Shown here: positions 26,925-35,957 of the stretch, one piece after another
Position numbering within the stretch: position 1 is the first letter of the stretch
Layout: each line of letters opens with the position of its first letter
Assembly (NCBI RefSeq): GCF_002902905.1
Contig: NZ_CP026124.1
Span: forward strand, 1,302,001-1,366,000
Origin: Achromobacter sp. AONIH1
Lineage (GTDB): Bacteria > Pseudomonadota > Gammaproteobacteria > Burkholderiales > Burkholderiaceae_B
Direction: 5' to 3'
DNA: 64,000 bases
Notes under the pieces: model-generated
Seen by the model: the letters and a program-made list of their open reading frames with translations, nothing else
What the model was told of the DNA's origin: nothing
The model's database searches: none
Made by a program: the position numbers and the translations under genes

Positions 26925-29066
26925 ATGAAGCACGGCAGCAAGACCCCCTCCCAGACCCCAGTCATCACCGCGCAGCAAAGCGCCGACCTGCCCATCGCGC
27001 TCAACACCACGCGGCGCAGCCTGCTGCGCGCCGGCATCGGGGCGACCTTGCTGCCCATCGGCGGCAGCCTGTTGCTGGCGGGCTGCAACAGCAGCAGCGA
27101 CGATGACGATGATGCGGTCCCGGCCAAGCCGCAACCGCAGCCGCAGCCCGCGCTCGCGTCGACCTTCGCCCTGGCGGTGCTGCCGGACACGCAGTTCTAC
27201 TCGCGCTACGCCACCGATGCCGAGAACCAGCAGTTCATGCGCAAGTACGGCAGCGAGCCGTTCCAGGCCCAGACCCGCTGGGTGGCGCAGCATGCCGCCG
27301 CCTTGAACATCCCGTTCCTGGCGCACCTGGGCGACGTGGTCGACCAGCAAGGCAAGCCGGACCAGTGGAAGGTGGCCAGCGCCGCGATGAAGGTGCTGGA
27401 GGACGCCAAGGTGCCCTACTCCATCCTGGCGGGCAACCATGACGTGATCATGGATCGCGACTATGTGGACGAGAGCAGCCAGAAGAACGGGAAGGAAACC
27501 GACGAGCTGCGGGACCGGGCGCTCGAACCCTATCTGAAGAACTTCGGCCGCGACCGCGCGAAACAGCAGGCCACGTTCGGCGGCCGTGATGCCAGCGGCT
27601 TCCACGAATACCATGTGTTCGAAGCCGAGGGGCAGAAGTTCATGGTGCTGTCGCTGTCGTGGCGCGTGTCGGACGCGGCGCTGGAATGGGCCAACCTGGT
27701 CATCCGCGCCAATCCCACGCTGCCCGTCATCCTGGTCAATCACCAGCTGCTGAACATCGACAAGGACGGCGTGTCGCCGCTGGAAGTGCCCTACGGCAAA
27801 ATGCTGTGGGAAAAGCTGATCCGCAAGAACGACCAGATCTTCATGACGCTCAACGGCCACTACCACGGCGCGGCGCGGCTGACGAAGACCAATGACTTCG
27901 GCAATCCCGTCGAGGAGATGGTGGTCGACTACCAGATGGCCTACCAGGGCGGCAACGGCCTGATGCGCCTGTACGAATTCGACCTGACCCACAACGAGAT
28001 CAAGGTTCTGTCCTTCTCGCCCTGGGTGCCGCAAAAACCCAAGGAAACGCTGAACGCCTTCGACCAGGCGGTGCTGACGGCGCCGAACGAGCAGTTCACG
28101 ATCAAGATGGACTTCGCCCAGCGTTTCTCGGGCTTCAACAAGACCTTCAAGCCGGGCGCCGCCACGCGCGGCTCGCTGGTCGAGCAAGCGCGCGCGCTGA
28201 TCCTGGCCAACTACACCGATCCGGCCACGATCGTGCAGAAGCCGGCGGTCGACTCCGAGGACTATCCCAAGGTCGCCAACACGCTGGCGCACTGGCGCTT
28301 CTTCGGCGGCGTTGCCGGGCAGCCCGTGAAGGTGGGCGAGACCGTGGCCGACGTGACGGGCGCGAACCCGATCCGCCGCGCGCCGCTGAACATCGATGGC
28401 GTGGCCGGGGCGCAGGAAGCCGATCTGGTGTGGTCGGGCGACCATCACTACCTGTCGGCCGCGCCCGGCTCGGTGCGCTTCCTGAACACGGACAAGAACA
28501 CGGCCCGCATGAGCTATTTCACGACCGACGTGGCCGCGCCCATCAATCCGGCGACGGTGCCGTCGGGCTATACCGTCGAGGCCTTCCTCAAGATCGACAA
28601 GGACTGGACGGCGCAGAAGCACGCGTGGATGAACGTCATGACGCGCGACGGCAAGCGCGGCGACCTGGCCGGCTTCTCGGACGGCGACCCGGAATCGCCG
28701 CCGCTGCTGTTCGCGCTGTCCAGCCTGCGCGAAGTCCAGTGGGAAGTCGTGCCCGAAGTGTCGGGCACGCGCGGCGCCAAGACCAACTGGTCCGGCGAGA
28801 TCATCGCCGACAAGTGGATGCACGTGGCCATCGTCAACGACGAGGTCACGCATGAAACCGTGCTGTACATCGAGGGCGCGCCGGTGCTGCGCAACGCCAG
28901 CAACGCGCCCGGCCTGGCCGCGCTGGCGGCCAACATGCCCTGGATCATCGGCGCGGGCTCATGGGATGGCCGACGCGCCGACGGCTTCTTCGGCAGCATC
29001 GGCGAGATCCGCATCGTGGGCAAGGCGCTCAAGCCGGCGCAGTGGCTGACGGCGCGCCGCGCCTAA
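26925..29066 (+). CDS. Exported metallophosphoesterase with C-terminal LamG-like domain
   Basis: A 713-residue secreted protein. The N-terminus carries a twin-arginine-like TRRSLLR motif, a hydrophobic stretch and a lipobox-like LLLAGC, then an Asp- and Pro/Gln-rich linker. The calcineurin-type phosphoesterase domain (about 85-370) shows all metal motifs: the Asp of LPDTQF, HLGDVVDQ, AGNHDV, the His of LVNHQLL and NGHYHGA. The C-terminal region (about 480-700) looks like a concanavalin/LamG fold (GYTVEAFLKIDKDW, WMHVAIVNDE). Substrate unknown. Its stop overlaps the stop of the convergent monooxygenase gene. Confidence 0.82.
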   Translation: MKHGSKTPSQTPVITAQQSADLPIALNTTRRSLLRAGIGATLLPIGGSLLLAGCNSSSDDDDDAVPAKPQPQPQPALASTFALAVLPDTQFYSRYATDAENQQFMRKYGSEPFQAQTRWVAQHAAALNIPFLAHLGDVVDQQGKPDQWKVASAAMKVLEDAKVPYSILAGNHDVIMDRDYVDESSQKNGKETDELRDRALEPYLKNFGRDRAKQQATFGGRDASGFHEYHVFEAEGQKFMVLSLSWRVSDAALEWANLVIRANPTLPVILVNHQLLNIDKDGVSPLEVPYGKMLWEKLIRKNDQIFMTLNGHYHGAARLTKTNDFGNPVEEMVVDYQMAYQGGNGLMRLYEFDLTHNEIKVLSFSPWVPQKPKETLNAFDQAVLTAPNEQFTIKMDFAQRFSGFNKTFKPGAATRGSLVEQARALILANYTDPATIVQKPAVDSEDYPKVANTLAHWRFFGGVAGQPVKVGETVADVTGANPIRRAPLNIDGVAGAQEADLVWSGDHHYLSAAPGSVRFLNTDKNTARMSYFTTDVAAPINPATVPSGYTVEAFLKIDKDWTAQKHAWMNVMTRDGKRGDLAGFSDGDPESPPLLFALSSLREVQWEVVPEVSGTRGAKTNWSGEIIADKWMHVAIVNDEVTHETVLYIEGAPVLRNASNAPGLAALAANMPWIIGAGSWDGRRADGFFGSIGEIRIVGKALKPAQWLTARRA

Positions 29067-30247
29067 GTCCGCAGGCCGGCCTGTTTCATCAGCGGCAGGA
29101 TCCTGTCGCCGAAGAATTCCAGGTCCGGCTTGAAGTCGAAGAAGCTCAGCTGCAGGCCGTCGATGCCGGCCTGCCTGAGCCGCACGAACTGTTCGACGAT
29201 CTGTTCGGGCGTGCCCACCACTTCGATATTGCCGCCGATGGCGCGGCGGCTGGGCGGGTCCACGCCCTCCCGGCCGCGCCAGGCATGGGCATCGCTCTTC
29301 AGGCTCTGGAAGCCGTCGGGCGTGCGGAAATCCTGCCTGGCGACGATGGCCTCGTAATAGGCGCGCGTCTCGCTCTCGGTCTCGCGGCTGATCACCATGG
29401 GATTGAGCAGCGTGCGCACGCGCCGGCCGACGCCGCGCGCGGCGGCCTTCACGCGTTCGGCGTGGGCGGGCAGGACCGCGATCGCGCTGGCGAAGTCCGA
29501 CGCGCCCGGGCTGGTGATGAAGACCACGTCCGAATGGCGCGCCGCGTAGGCGATGCCCGCGTCCGAGCCGGTGGCGCTGACCAGCAATGGCCGCGCATAG
29601 CGCGGCTTGGGCGTGACATAGGCATCCTGCAGTTTCCATGACGAGCGGCCGCTGAAGGACAGCGGCTCGTCCTCGCGCCACAGCCGTTGCAGCACGTCGA
29701 CGAATTCCGCCGCCAATTCATAGCGCCGGTCGTGCTCGATCTGTTCAGTGCCGAAGGCGCGGTGCTCGACTTCCCGGTGGCCCGTGACCACGTTGATGCC
29801 CCAGCGGCCGCCGGAGATATGGTCCAGCGTCGCGCCCCACTTGGCCAGGTGCAGCGGATGCAGCGGGCCGTAGAGCACGTGGATCGTCGAGATCAGCAGG
29901 ATGCGGCGGGTGATGGAGGTGAGCGCGGCGGTGGTCTGGAACGAGTCCAGCGCGTTGCCGTCGAACACGCCGCCATAGCCGCCCTTGGGCAGCCATTGCG
30001 ACAGCGCGAACACCAGGTCGAAGCCCAGCGCTTCGGCTTTCAGCACCAGGTCGCGGTTGTACTCCCAGCGCCAGTCGGTAGTCCGCTCCAGCGTGGAGGC
30101 GCTCCAGCCGCCGGCCTGGATCGGCAGGAACAGGCCCAGCAGGATGGGCTGGCGCAGCGCCTGTGCGAACGGACTGCCGGGCAGATCGGCGGGAGATGGA
30201 TGATGCTCGATGACGGCGGCTGGATCGGCCGCGAGTAGTGTGCTCAT
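29063..30247 (-). CDS. LLM-class flavin-dependent monooxygenase (SfnG/SsuD-like)
   Basis: A 394-residue bacterial-luciferase-like TIM-barrel protein using reduced FMN. Typical elements are LGLFLPIQAGGW, LTSITRRILLISTIHV, the GGRWGINVVTGH segment and VSATGSDAGIAYAARHSD. This subgroup includes dimethylsulfone, alkanesulfonate and pyrimidine monooxygenases. The neighbouring ABC transporter and SfnB-like enzyme favour organosulfur use. The start is uncertain: ATG 30247 fits best, but ATG 30280 is possible; neither has a clear ribosome site. It is divergent from the transporter operon. Confidence 0.85.
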   Translation of the reverse strand: MSTLLAADPAAVIEHHPSPADLPGSPFAQALRQPILLGLFLPIQAGGWSASTLERTTDWRWEYNRDLVLKAEALGFDLVFALSQWLPKGGYGGVFDGNALDSFQTTAALTSITRRILLISTIHVLYGPLHPLHLAKWGATLDHISGGRWGINVVTGHREVEHRAFGTEQIEHDRRYELAAEFVDVLQRLWREDEPLSFSGRSSWKLQDAYVTPKPRYARPLLVSATGSDAGIAYAARHSDVVFITSPGASDFASAIAVLPAHAERVKAAARGVGRRVRTLLNPMVISRETESETRAYYEAIVARQDFRTPDGFQSLKSDAHAWRGREGVDPPSRRAIGGNIEVVGTPEQIVEQFVRLRQAGIDGLQLSFFDFKPDLEFFGDRILPLMKQAGLRT

Positions 30248-30315
30248 GGAACGTGCGCCAGGGCTGGGGGAATCCTGCATTTTCGGCAAGCGGCGAAAGG
30301 CGCGTCAAAGAACCA

Positions 30316-30344
30316 ATTTCCATTTGCTAAGGCGCCATTTCCAT
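30316..30344. promoter_or_regulatory. Direct repeats in the monooxygenase/transporter divergent promoter
   Basis: ATTTCCAT occurs at 30316-30323 and 30337-30344, exactly 21 bases (two helical turns) apart, in the 241-base divergent intergenic region. This spacing suits an activator binding on one DNA face. The regulator is unknown. Confidence 0.4.
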
Positions 30345-30488
30345 AGGCGTGGCGGCGCGCGCTACGGCGCCACTGGGTCGGTCGGGTGCGTCGGGATGCG
30401 GATATTTGCTCATGATTCATCAGTCGTAGCGATGGCGCGAGGGTCTTTCTAATATCGACGCTTTCCGTAGATTGGTGGAACGCAAGCA

Positions 30489-32099
30489 ATGCAGAGCATC
30501 CGAGAAAATTCGCACCCGCGCGGGCTGGCCCGGCTGCTGGGCCTTCTGGCGCTGATCGGCGCGGCGACGCTGGCGTCACCGGCCTGGAGCCAGGCGACGC
30601 CGCCGCGCGGTGGCACGCTCACCTGGATCATTCCGCAGGAGCCGGCCGCGTTCGTGCCGCTGACCACCTCGGCCGGCGGCAGCACGGAACTCGGGCCCAA
30701 GGTGATCGAAGGGTTGCTCGCCTATGACCGGGAGCTCAAGCCCATCGCCCAGCTCGCCACTGGCTGGCAGGTGTCGGCCGATGGCCTGCGCTATGAGTTC
30801 ACGCTGCGCCAGGGCGTCAAGTGGCACGACGGCCAGCCCTTCACGGCCGCCGACGCGGCCTATTCCATCGCCACCATCAAGGCCGTGCATCCGCGCGGAC
30901 GCGTGACCTTCGCCAACGTCAGCGCCATCGAGACGCCGGACGACCACACGCTGGTGCTCAAACTGGAAAAGCCCGCGCCCTACCTGCTGACGGCGCTGTC
31001 GGCCTCGGAATCGCCGATCGTGCCCAAGCATCTGTACGAGGGCAAGGACGTGGCCACCAATCCGCGCAATAACAGTCCGGTGGGCACCGGGCCGTTCATC
31101 TTCAAGGAATGGGTGCGTGGCAGCCATGTGCGGCTGGAGCGCAATCCGAACTATTGGAACGCGCCCAAGCCCTACCTGGATGTCGCGGTCGCCCGATTCA
31201 TTCCGGAGGCCGCCGCGCGCGCGGCGGCGCTGGAGTCCGGCGAAGCGCAGCTGGCGAACAAGTCCATCGCGCTGTCGGACATCGACCGCTTCGAGAAGCT
31301 GAAGCACGTCGTGGTGGACGTGACGCCATGGCCTTATGTGGGCGATCACCAGCAGATCTATTTCAACTTCGATTCCGAGCCGTTCCGCAAGCGCGAGGTG
31401 CGCCAGGCGGTGGCCCAGTCGCTGAACGTCGAGGTCTTCGCGCGTACCGTGTGGTACGGGCGCGGGGTGGTGTCGGCCAGCCCCATCGGCAAGGCCCTGA
31501 CACGCTTTCACGACGACCAGATCCGGCACTATCCCTATGACGTGAAGGCGGCCGAGGCGGCGCTAGACGGCGCCGGCTATCCGCGCAAGGCGGATGGCAA
31601 GCGCTTCAAGGTCCGGCTGCTCTACAACCCGTTCCAGGATCGCCGCGCGGCCGAGTTCGTGCGCCAGGCGCTGCTGCGCATCGGCCTGGACGCCGAGCTG
31701 GAAAGCCTGGACTTCGCCACCTACGTGACGCGCGTGTATACGGACAGGGCCTTCGATATCACGCTGGAGAACCTGACCAACACCTTCGATCCCACCATTG
31801 GCGTGCAGCGGGTGTTCTGGTCGCGTAATTTCAAGATCGGACTGCCCTTCTCCAACGCCTCGCACTACCAGAACCCCGAGGTAGACCGTCTGCTGGAGGC
31901 GGCCGCGGTGGAGCCGGACGAAGCGCGGCGCCGCCAGCTGTTCGTCGAGTTTCAGCGCGCGGTGCGCGATGACGCCGCGTCCATCGAGCTGGGCGCCAAT
32001 CCTAACGTCACCATCGTAGGCCGCAAGGTGAAGGACTGGGACACGAGCGCCGAAGGCACGCGCGGCAATTTCGCCGACGTGTACTTCGCCGGATCTTGA
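30489..32099 (+). CDS. ABC transporter substrate-binding protein, peptide/SBP_bac_5 family
   Basis: A 536-residue periplasmic binding protein of the DppA/OppA/NikA type with a signal peptide (cleavage near SPAWSQA). Family features are LAYDRELKPIAQLATGWQVS, FTLRQGVKWHDGQPFTAAD, NSPVGTGPFIFKEW and NPNYWNAPKPYLD. It heads an operon with two permeases and a fused ATPase. The ligand cannot be read. The genes around it suggest a sulfur-containing organic compound or peptide. Confidence 0.93.
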   Translation: MQSIRENSHPRGLARLLGLLALIGAATLASPAWSQATPPRGGTLTWIIPQEPAAFVPLTTSAGGSTELGPKVIEGLLAYDRELKPIAQLATGWQVSADGLRYEFTLRQGVKWHDGQPFTAADAAYSIATIKAVHPRGRVTFANVSAIETPDDHTLVLKLEKPAPYLLTALSASESPIVPKHLYEGKDVATNPRNNSPVGTGPFIFKEWVRGSHVRLERNPNYWNAPKPYLDVAVARFIPEAAARAAALESGEAQLANKSIALSDIDRFEKLKHVVVDVTPWPYVGDHQQIYFNFDSEPFRKREVRQAVAQSLNVEVFARTVWYGRGVVSASPIGKALTRFHDDQIRHYPYDVKAAEAALDGAGYPRKADGKRFKVRLLYNPFQDRRAAEFVRQALLRIGLDAELESLDFATYVTRVYTDRAFDITLENLTNTFDPTIGVQRVFWSRNFKIGLPFSNASHYQNPEVDRLLEAAAVEPDEARRRQLFVEFQRAVRDDAASIELGANPNVTIVGRKVKDWDTSAEGTRGNFADVYFAGS

Positions 32100-32115
32100 G
32101 CCAGGGGCGCATGAC

Positions 32116-33117
32116 ATGAGCGTCTTTCGCCGCCATGGCCTGGCCCGCATCGCCGGCGTCCTGCGGCGCAACGCCTGGCAGGCCGTGCCCACGGTGATCG
32201 GCATCGTGGCGCTGAACTTCGTCCTGCTGGAGCTGGTGCCCGGCGACGCGGCGGACGTGATCGCCGCCGAATCCGGCAGCGCCACCGAGGAAGGCATGGC
32301 GCAGCTGCGGCGCCACTTCGGGCTGGACCTGCCGATGCTGGAACGGCTGTGGCGCTACCTGACCGGCATCGCGCAGTTCGACCTGGGCATGTCGCCGCGC
32401 CACAACACGCCGGTGGCGCAGCTGATCCTGGACCGGCTGGGCAACACGCTGCTGCTGATGGGCACGGCGCTGGGCATCGCCGTCTGCGCCGGCGTGCTGC
32501 TGGGCGTGCTGATGTCGGCGCGCGCCGGCAAGTGGCAGGACCGGCTGCTATCCGTCGTCGCCTTGCTGCTGTATTCCACGCCCTCGTTCTGGCTGGGACT
32601 GATGGCCATCGTGCTGTTCTCGGTCAAGCTGGGCTGGCTGCCCACCGGCGGCAGCTACACGATAGGCGCGGGCCTGACGGGCTGGGCCGCGTTCGTCGAC
32701 GGCGCGCGCCATCTGGTCCTGCCGGCCCTGGCCACGTCCGGCTTTTTCATCGCGATCTTCGCGCGCCTGACGCGCGCGTCCATGCTGGAGGTCAGCCGCC
32801 AGGACTATGTGCGGACCGCCGAGTCCAAGGGCCTGGGGCCGGGCGCGGTCACGTTCCGGCATGTGCTGCGCAACGCGCTGATCCCGGTCACGACGGTGGC
32901 GGGCATGCACTTCGGCGCGCTGCTGGGCGGCGCGACCGTGATCGAGACCGTGTTCAGCTGGCCCGGCCTGGGAAGGCTGGCGCTGGAATCGGTGCTGGCG
33001 CGCGACTACGCCGTGCTGCTGGGCATCCTGTTCCTGTCCTCGCTGCTGGTGATCGTGGCCAACATGCTGGTGGACCTGCTGCAGGCCTGGCTCGACCCGC
33101 GCATCCGGCTGCGCTGA
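32116..33117 (+). CDS. ABC transporter permease, DppB-like
   Basis: A 333-residue inner-membrane permease with about six helices and the binding-protein-dependent transport loop near RTAESKGLGPGAVTFRHVLRN. The N-terminal half has the conserved ELVPGDAADV segment and the G-LPTGGSYT periplasmic loop seen in DppB proteins. It lies 16 bases after the binding-protein gene and pairs with the following DppC-like permease. Confidence 0.93.
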   Translation: MSVFRRHGLARIAGVLRRNAWQAVPTVIGIVALNFVLLELVPGDAADVIAAESGSATEEGMAQLRRHFGLDLPMLERLWRYLTGIAQFDLGMSPRHNTPVAQLILDRLGNTLLLMGTALGIAVCAGVLLGVLMSARAGKWQDRLLSVVALLLYSTPSFWLGLMAIVLFSVKLGWLPTGGSYTIGAGLTGWAAFVDGARHLVLPALATSGFFIAIFARLTRASMLEVSRQDYVRTAESKGLGPGAVTFRHVLRNALIPVTTVAGMHFGALLGGATVIETVFSWPGLGRLALESVLARDYAVLLGILFLSSLLVIVANMLVDLLQAWLDPRIRLR

Positions 33118-33150
33118 CCCAATGACCCCGCACAGGAGGGCCGGCTGGCC

Positions 33151-34065
33151 ATGACCTTGAAAGCCCTGTTGATTCCGACGCGCAAGCCCGCCCCGGCCCA
33201 GGCGGCCGATGCGGCCGGCCTGGCGGCGCGCGCATCGGCCTGGCGCGCTTTCCTGCGCAATCCCTCCGCCCTGGCTGGCGTGCTGCTGCTTATGGCCGTG
33301 GCCTTGTCGGCGGTGTTCGCCGGCGTGCTGTTCCCCGGCGATCCGCTGGACATGGTCGCGCAGCCGCTGCTCGGTCCCTGCCAGGATGCCGCTTTCTTCC
33401 TGGGCAGCGACTCGCTCGGCCGTGACGTGGCCGCCGGCCTGGCGCATGGCGCCCGCGTGTCGCTGGCCGTGGGCGCGGCCGCCGCTGGCATCAGCCTGGG
33501 CATCGGCGTGCTGGTCGGCGCGGCGGCCGGCTATTTCGGCGGCTGGCTGGACGATGTGCTGGTGCGCCTTACCGAGCTGGTGCAGACCATCCCGACCTTT
33601 TTGCTGGTCATCGTCATCGTGGCCATCGGCCAGCCGTCCGCGCGCATGATCGTGCTGGCCATCGGCGCGGCGTCCTGGCCCGTGATCGCGCGGCTGGTGC
33701 GCGCCGAGTTCCGCGCGCTGCGCGAGGCGGAGTTCGTGCAGGCCGCGCGCAGCCAGGGCTTCGGCGACGCCTGGATCATCTTCCGCGAGATCCTGCCCAA
33801 TGCCCTGCCGCCGGTGGTGGTGACGAGTTCGGTGCTGGTGGCCACCGCGATCCTGATGGAGTCGGCGCTGTCCTTCCTGGGCATGGGCGATCCCAATGTG
33901 GTCAGCTGGGGCAGCATGATCGGCGAAGGACGCGAGCATCTGCGCACCGCCTGGTATCTGGCCGCCGCGCCCGGCGTCGCCATCATCCTGACCGTGCTGT
34001 CGCTCAATCTGGTGGGCGACGGCATCAACGACGCGTTCAATCCGCGCTTGAGAGGCCGCGCATGA
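33151..34065 (+). CDS. ABC transporter permease, DppC-like
   Basis: A 304-residue permease with the oligopeptide-permease N-terminal helix, the family motif LGSDSLGRDVAAGLAHGARVSL and the EAA loop around FVQAARSQGFGDAWIIFREILPN. The ATG at 33151 follows a GGAGG site. The last bases overlap the start of the ATPase gene (ATGA), so the two are translationally coupled. Confidence 0.93.
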   Translation: MTLKALLIPTRKPAPAQAADAAGLAARASAWRAFLRNPSALAGVLLLMAVALSAVFAGVLFPGDPLDMVAQPLLGPCQDAAFFLGSDSLGRDVAAGLAHGARVSLAVGAAAAGISLGIGVLVGAAAGYFGGWLDDVLVRLTELVQTIPTFLLVIVIVAIGQPSARMIVLAIGAASWPVIARLVRAEFRALREAEFVQAARSQGFGDAWIIFREILPNALPPVVVTSSVLVATAILMESALSFLGMGDPNVVSWGSMIGEGREHLRTAWYLAAAPGVAIILTVLSLNLVGDGINDAFNPRLRGRA

Positions 34066-35795
34066 CCCCTGTACCCCATCTTCCGCCCGCGCTGCTGGAC
34101 GTGCGCGGCCTGGACGTCCGGTTCCGTGGCCGCGACGGCGGCCATCACGCCGTCAAGCAGCTGGATTTCACGCTGGGCCAGGGCGAGACGCTGGCGCTGG
34201 TGGGCGAATCGGGTTGCGGCAAATCGACCACCGCGCTGGCCCTGCTGCGCCTGCTGGCGCCCGAGGCCAGCATCGCCGGGGAAGTCCGCTTTCGCGGGCA
34301 GGACCTGGTCCGCCTGCCGTTGCCGCAGCTGCGCGCGATCCGGGGCGGCGAGATCTCGATGATCTTCCAGGAGCCGATGACCTCGCTCAATCCGGTGCAT
34401 ACCGTGGGCGCGCAGATCGTCGAGTCGTTGCGCCTGCACCAGGGCCTGTCGCGCGAGGCCGCGCACCGGAGGGCGGTGGAGATGCTGGCGCTGGTGAAGA
34501 TCCCGGAGCCGCAGCGCCGCATCGAGGACTATCCGCACAACCTGTCCGGCGGCCAGCGCCAGCGCGTCATGATCGCCATGGCCGTCGCTTGCCAGCCCCG
34601 GCTGCTGATCGCCGACGAGCCGACCACGGCGCTGGATGTCACCGTGCAGGCGCGCATCCTGGAGTTGCTGGACGAGCTGCGGCGCGAACTGTCCATGGGC
34701 CTCCTGCTCATCACGCACGACCTGGGCGTGGTGTCGCAATGGGCCGACCGGGTGCTGGTCATGCTGGACGGCGAGAAAGTCGAAGAGGCGTCCGCCGTGG
34801 AATTGCTGGCGCGGCCGCGCCATGCGTATACGCAGGGCCTGCTGGGCGCTTCGCTGCACGGGGGCAAGGCGCTGCACTACAGCAGCGCGCGCCTGCCCGA
34901 GGTCCGGCGCGCGCATGGCGGCGCGGCGGGACTGCAGGCGCAGGATTCCGTCCGGGTCCACACGCCCGCGCCGCGCGGCCCCACGCTGCTGTCGGTGCAG
35001 TCCCTGCGCACGACGTACCGCCGGCGCGAGGGGGACCTGCTGCATGCGGTGGACGACGTATCGTTCGATATCGCGCGCGGCGAGACCCTGGGGCTGGTGG
35101 GCGAGTCCGGCTGCGGCAAGTCCACGCTGTCGCGCACGCTGCTCAGGCTGACCGACCCGGCATCCGGCCGCATCGTGCTGGACGGCGCGGACCTGGCGTC
35201 CCTGCGGCCGCGCCAGGTTCGACCGTGGCGCAAGCGCATCCAGATGGTGTTCCAGGATTCGTATGCCTCGCTCAATCCCCGCCGCAGCGTGTACGACACG
35301 CTGGATGCGGCGCTGGCGCTGCATGGCGAACGCGACCGCCACGCCCGGCGCGCGCGCATCGCCGCCATGCTGGACCGGGTCGGGCTGCCGGCCTCGGCCG
35401 CCGGCCGCTACTCGCACGAGTTCTCCGGCGGACAGCGCCAGCGCATCGGCATCGCCCGCGCGCTGATCCTGCGCCCGGACCTGGTGGTGCTGGACGAGCC
35501 GGTGTCGGCGCTGGACGTGTCCATTCAGGCCCAGATCCTGAACCTGCTGGTGGACCTGAAGCAGGACTTCGGCCTGTCGTACCTGTTCATCTCGCACGAC
35601 CTGTCGGTGGTGCGCTACCTGTCGGACCGCGTCATCGTCATGCACCAGGGCAGGATCGTGGAGGAAGGGCTGCCGGACGAGATTTGGCGCGCGCCGCGCC
35701 ATCCCTACACCCAGGCGCTGATCGCCGCCGCGCCCAGGCCGGGCTTGCGGCGGGGCGTGCAGGAACCGCCGCCGCGCAGCGCGCGCGCGGCATGA
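34062..35795 (+). CDS. Fused tandem ABC ATPase of a peptide-type importer
   Basis: A 577-residue protein carrying two complete nucleotide-binding domains: Walker [16 protein letters not shown] with signature [12 protein letters not shown] in the first half, and [15 protein letters not shown] with [12 protein letters not shown] in the second. Walker B segments [12 protein letters not shown] and [12 protein letters not shown] are both present. It corresponds to DppD plus DppF fused, as in GsiA/YejF. It completes the four-gene transporter. Confidence 0.95.
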   Translation: MTPVPHLPPALLDVRGLDVRFRGRDGGHHAVKQLDFTLGQGETLALVGESGCGKSTTALALLRLLAPEASIAGEVRFRGQDLVRLPLPQLRAIRGGEISMIFQEPMTSLNPVHTVGAQIVESLRLHQGLSREAAHRRAVEMLALVKIPEPQRRIEDYPHNLSGGQRQRVMIAMAVACQPRLLIADEPTTALDVTVQARILELLDELRRELSMGLLLITHDLGVVSQWADRVLVMLDGEKVEEASAVELLARPRHAYTQGLLGASLHGGKALHYSSARLPEVRRAHGGAAGLQAQDSVRVHTPAPRGPTLLSVQSLRTTYRRREGDLLHAVDDVSFDIARGETLGLVGESGCGKSTLSRTLLRLTDPASGRIVLDGADLASLRPRQVRPWRKRIQMVFQDSYASLNPRRSVYDTLDAALALHGERDRHARRARIAAMLDRVGLPASAAGRYSHEFSGGQRQRIGIARALILRPDLVVLDEPVSALDVSIQAQILNLLVDLKQDFGLSYLFISHDLSVVRYLSDRVIVMHQGRIVEEGLPDEIWRAPRHPYTQALIAAAPRPGLRRGVQEPPPRSARAA

Positions 35796-35796
35796 A

Positions 35797-35878
35797 AAAT
35801 ACCCCCCACGCCGCGCGCACTACGTGCGCTTGCTGTCCCCCCGAGGGGGGCGCTTTTCATCTTGAGGCGGCCCGGCAA
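35797..35878 (+). repeat. GC-rich Burkholderiales-type intergenic repeat element
   Basis: Immediately after the ATPase stop lies a stretch with nested palindromes: GCGCAC-TAC-GTGCGC, then CCCCCCGAGGGGGG, and a GGCGGCCCGGC tail. Its build resembles the element at 43268-43353 and the dispersed GC-rich intergenic repeats of Bordetella/Achromobacter genomes. Family assignment is from memory of style, not from an alignment. Confidence 0.5.
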
Positions 35879-35881
35879 TGA

Positions 35882-35907
35882 AAAATGGCGCCGCGAGGCG
35901 CCATTTT
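35882..35907. terminator. Bidirectional terminator between ATPase and SfnB-like genes
   Basis: AAAATGGCGCC (35882-35892) is a perfect inverted match to GGCGCCATTTT (35897-35907) around GCGA. T runs exist on both strands, which fits termination of both converging operons. Confidence 0.85.
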
Positions 35908-35957
35908 GCTTTGTCAGCCACGCCGGCGGCGCATTGCCTGCGCCGCCGCACGTCCGT

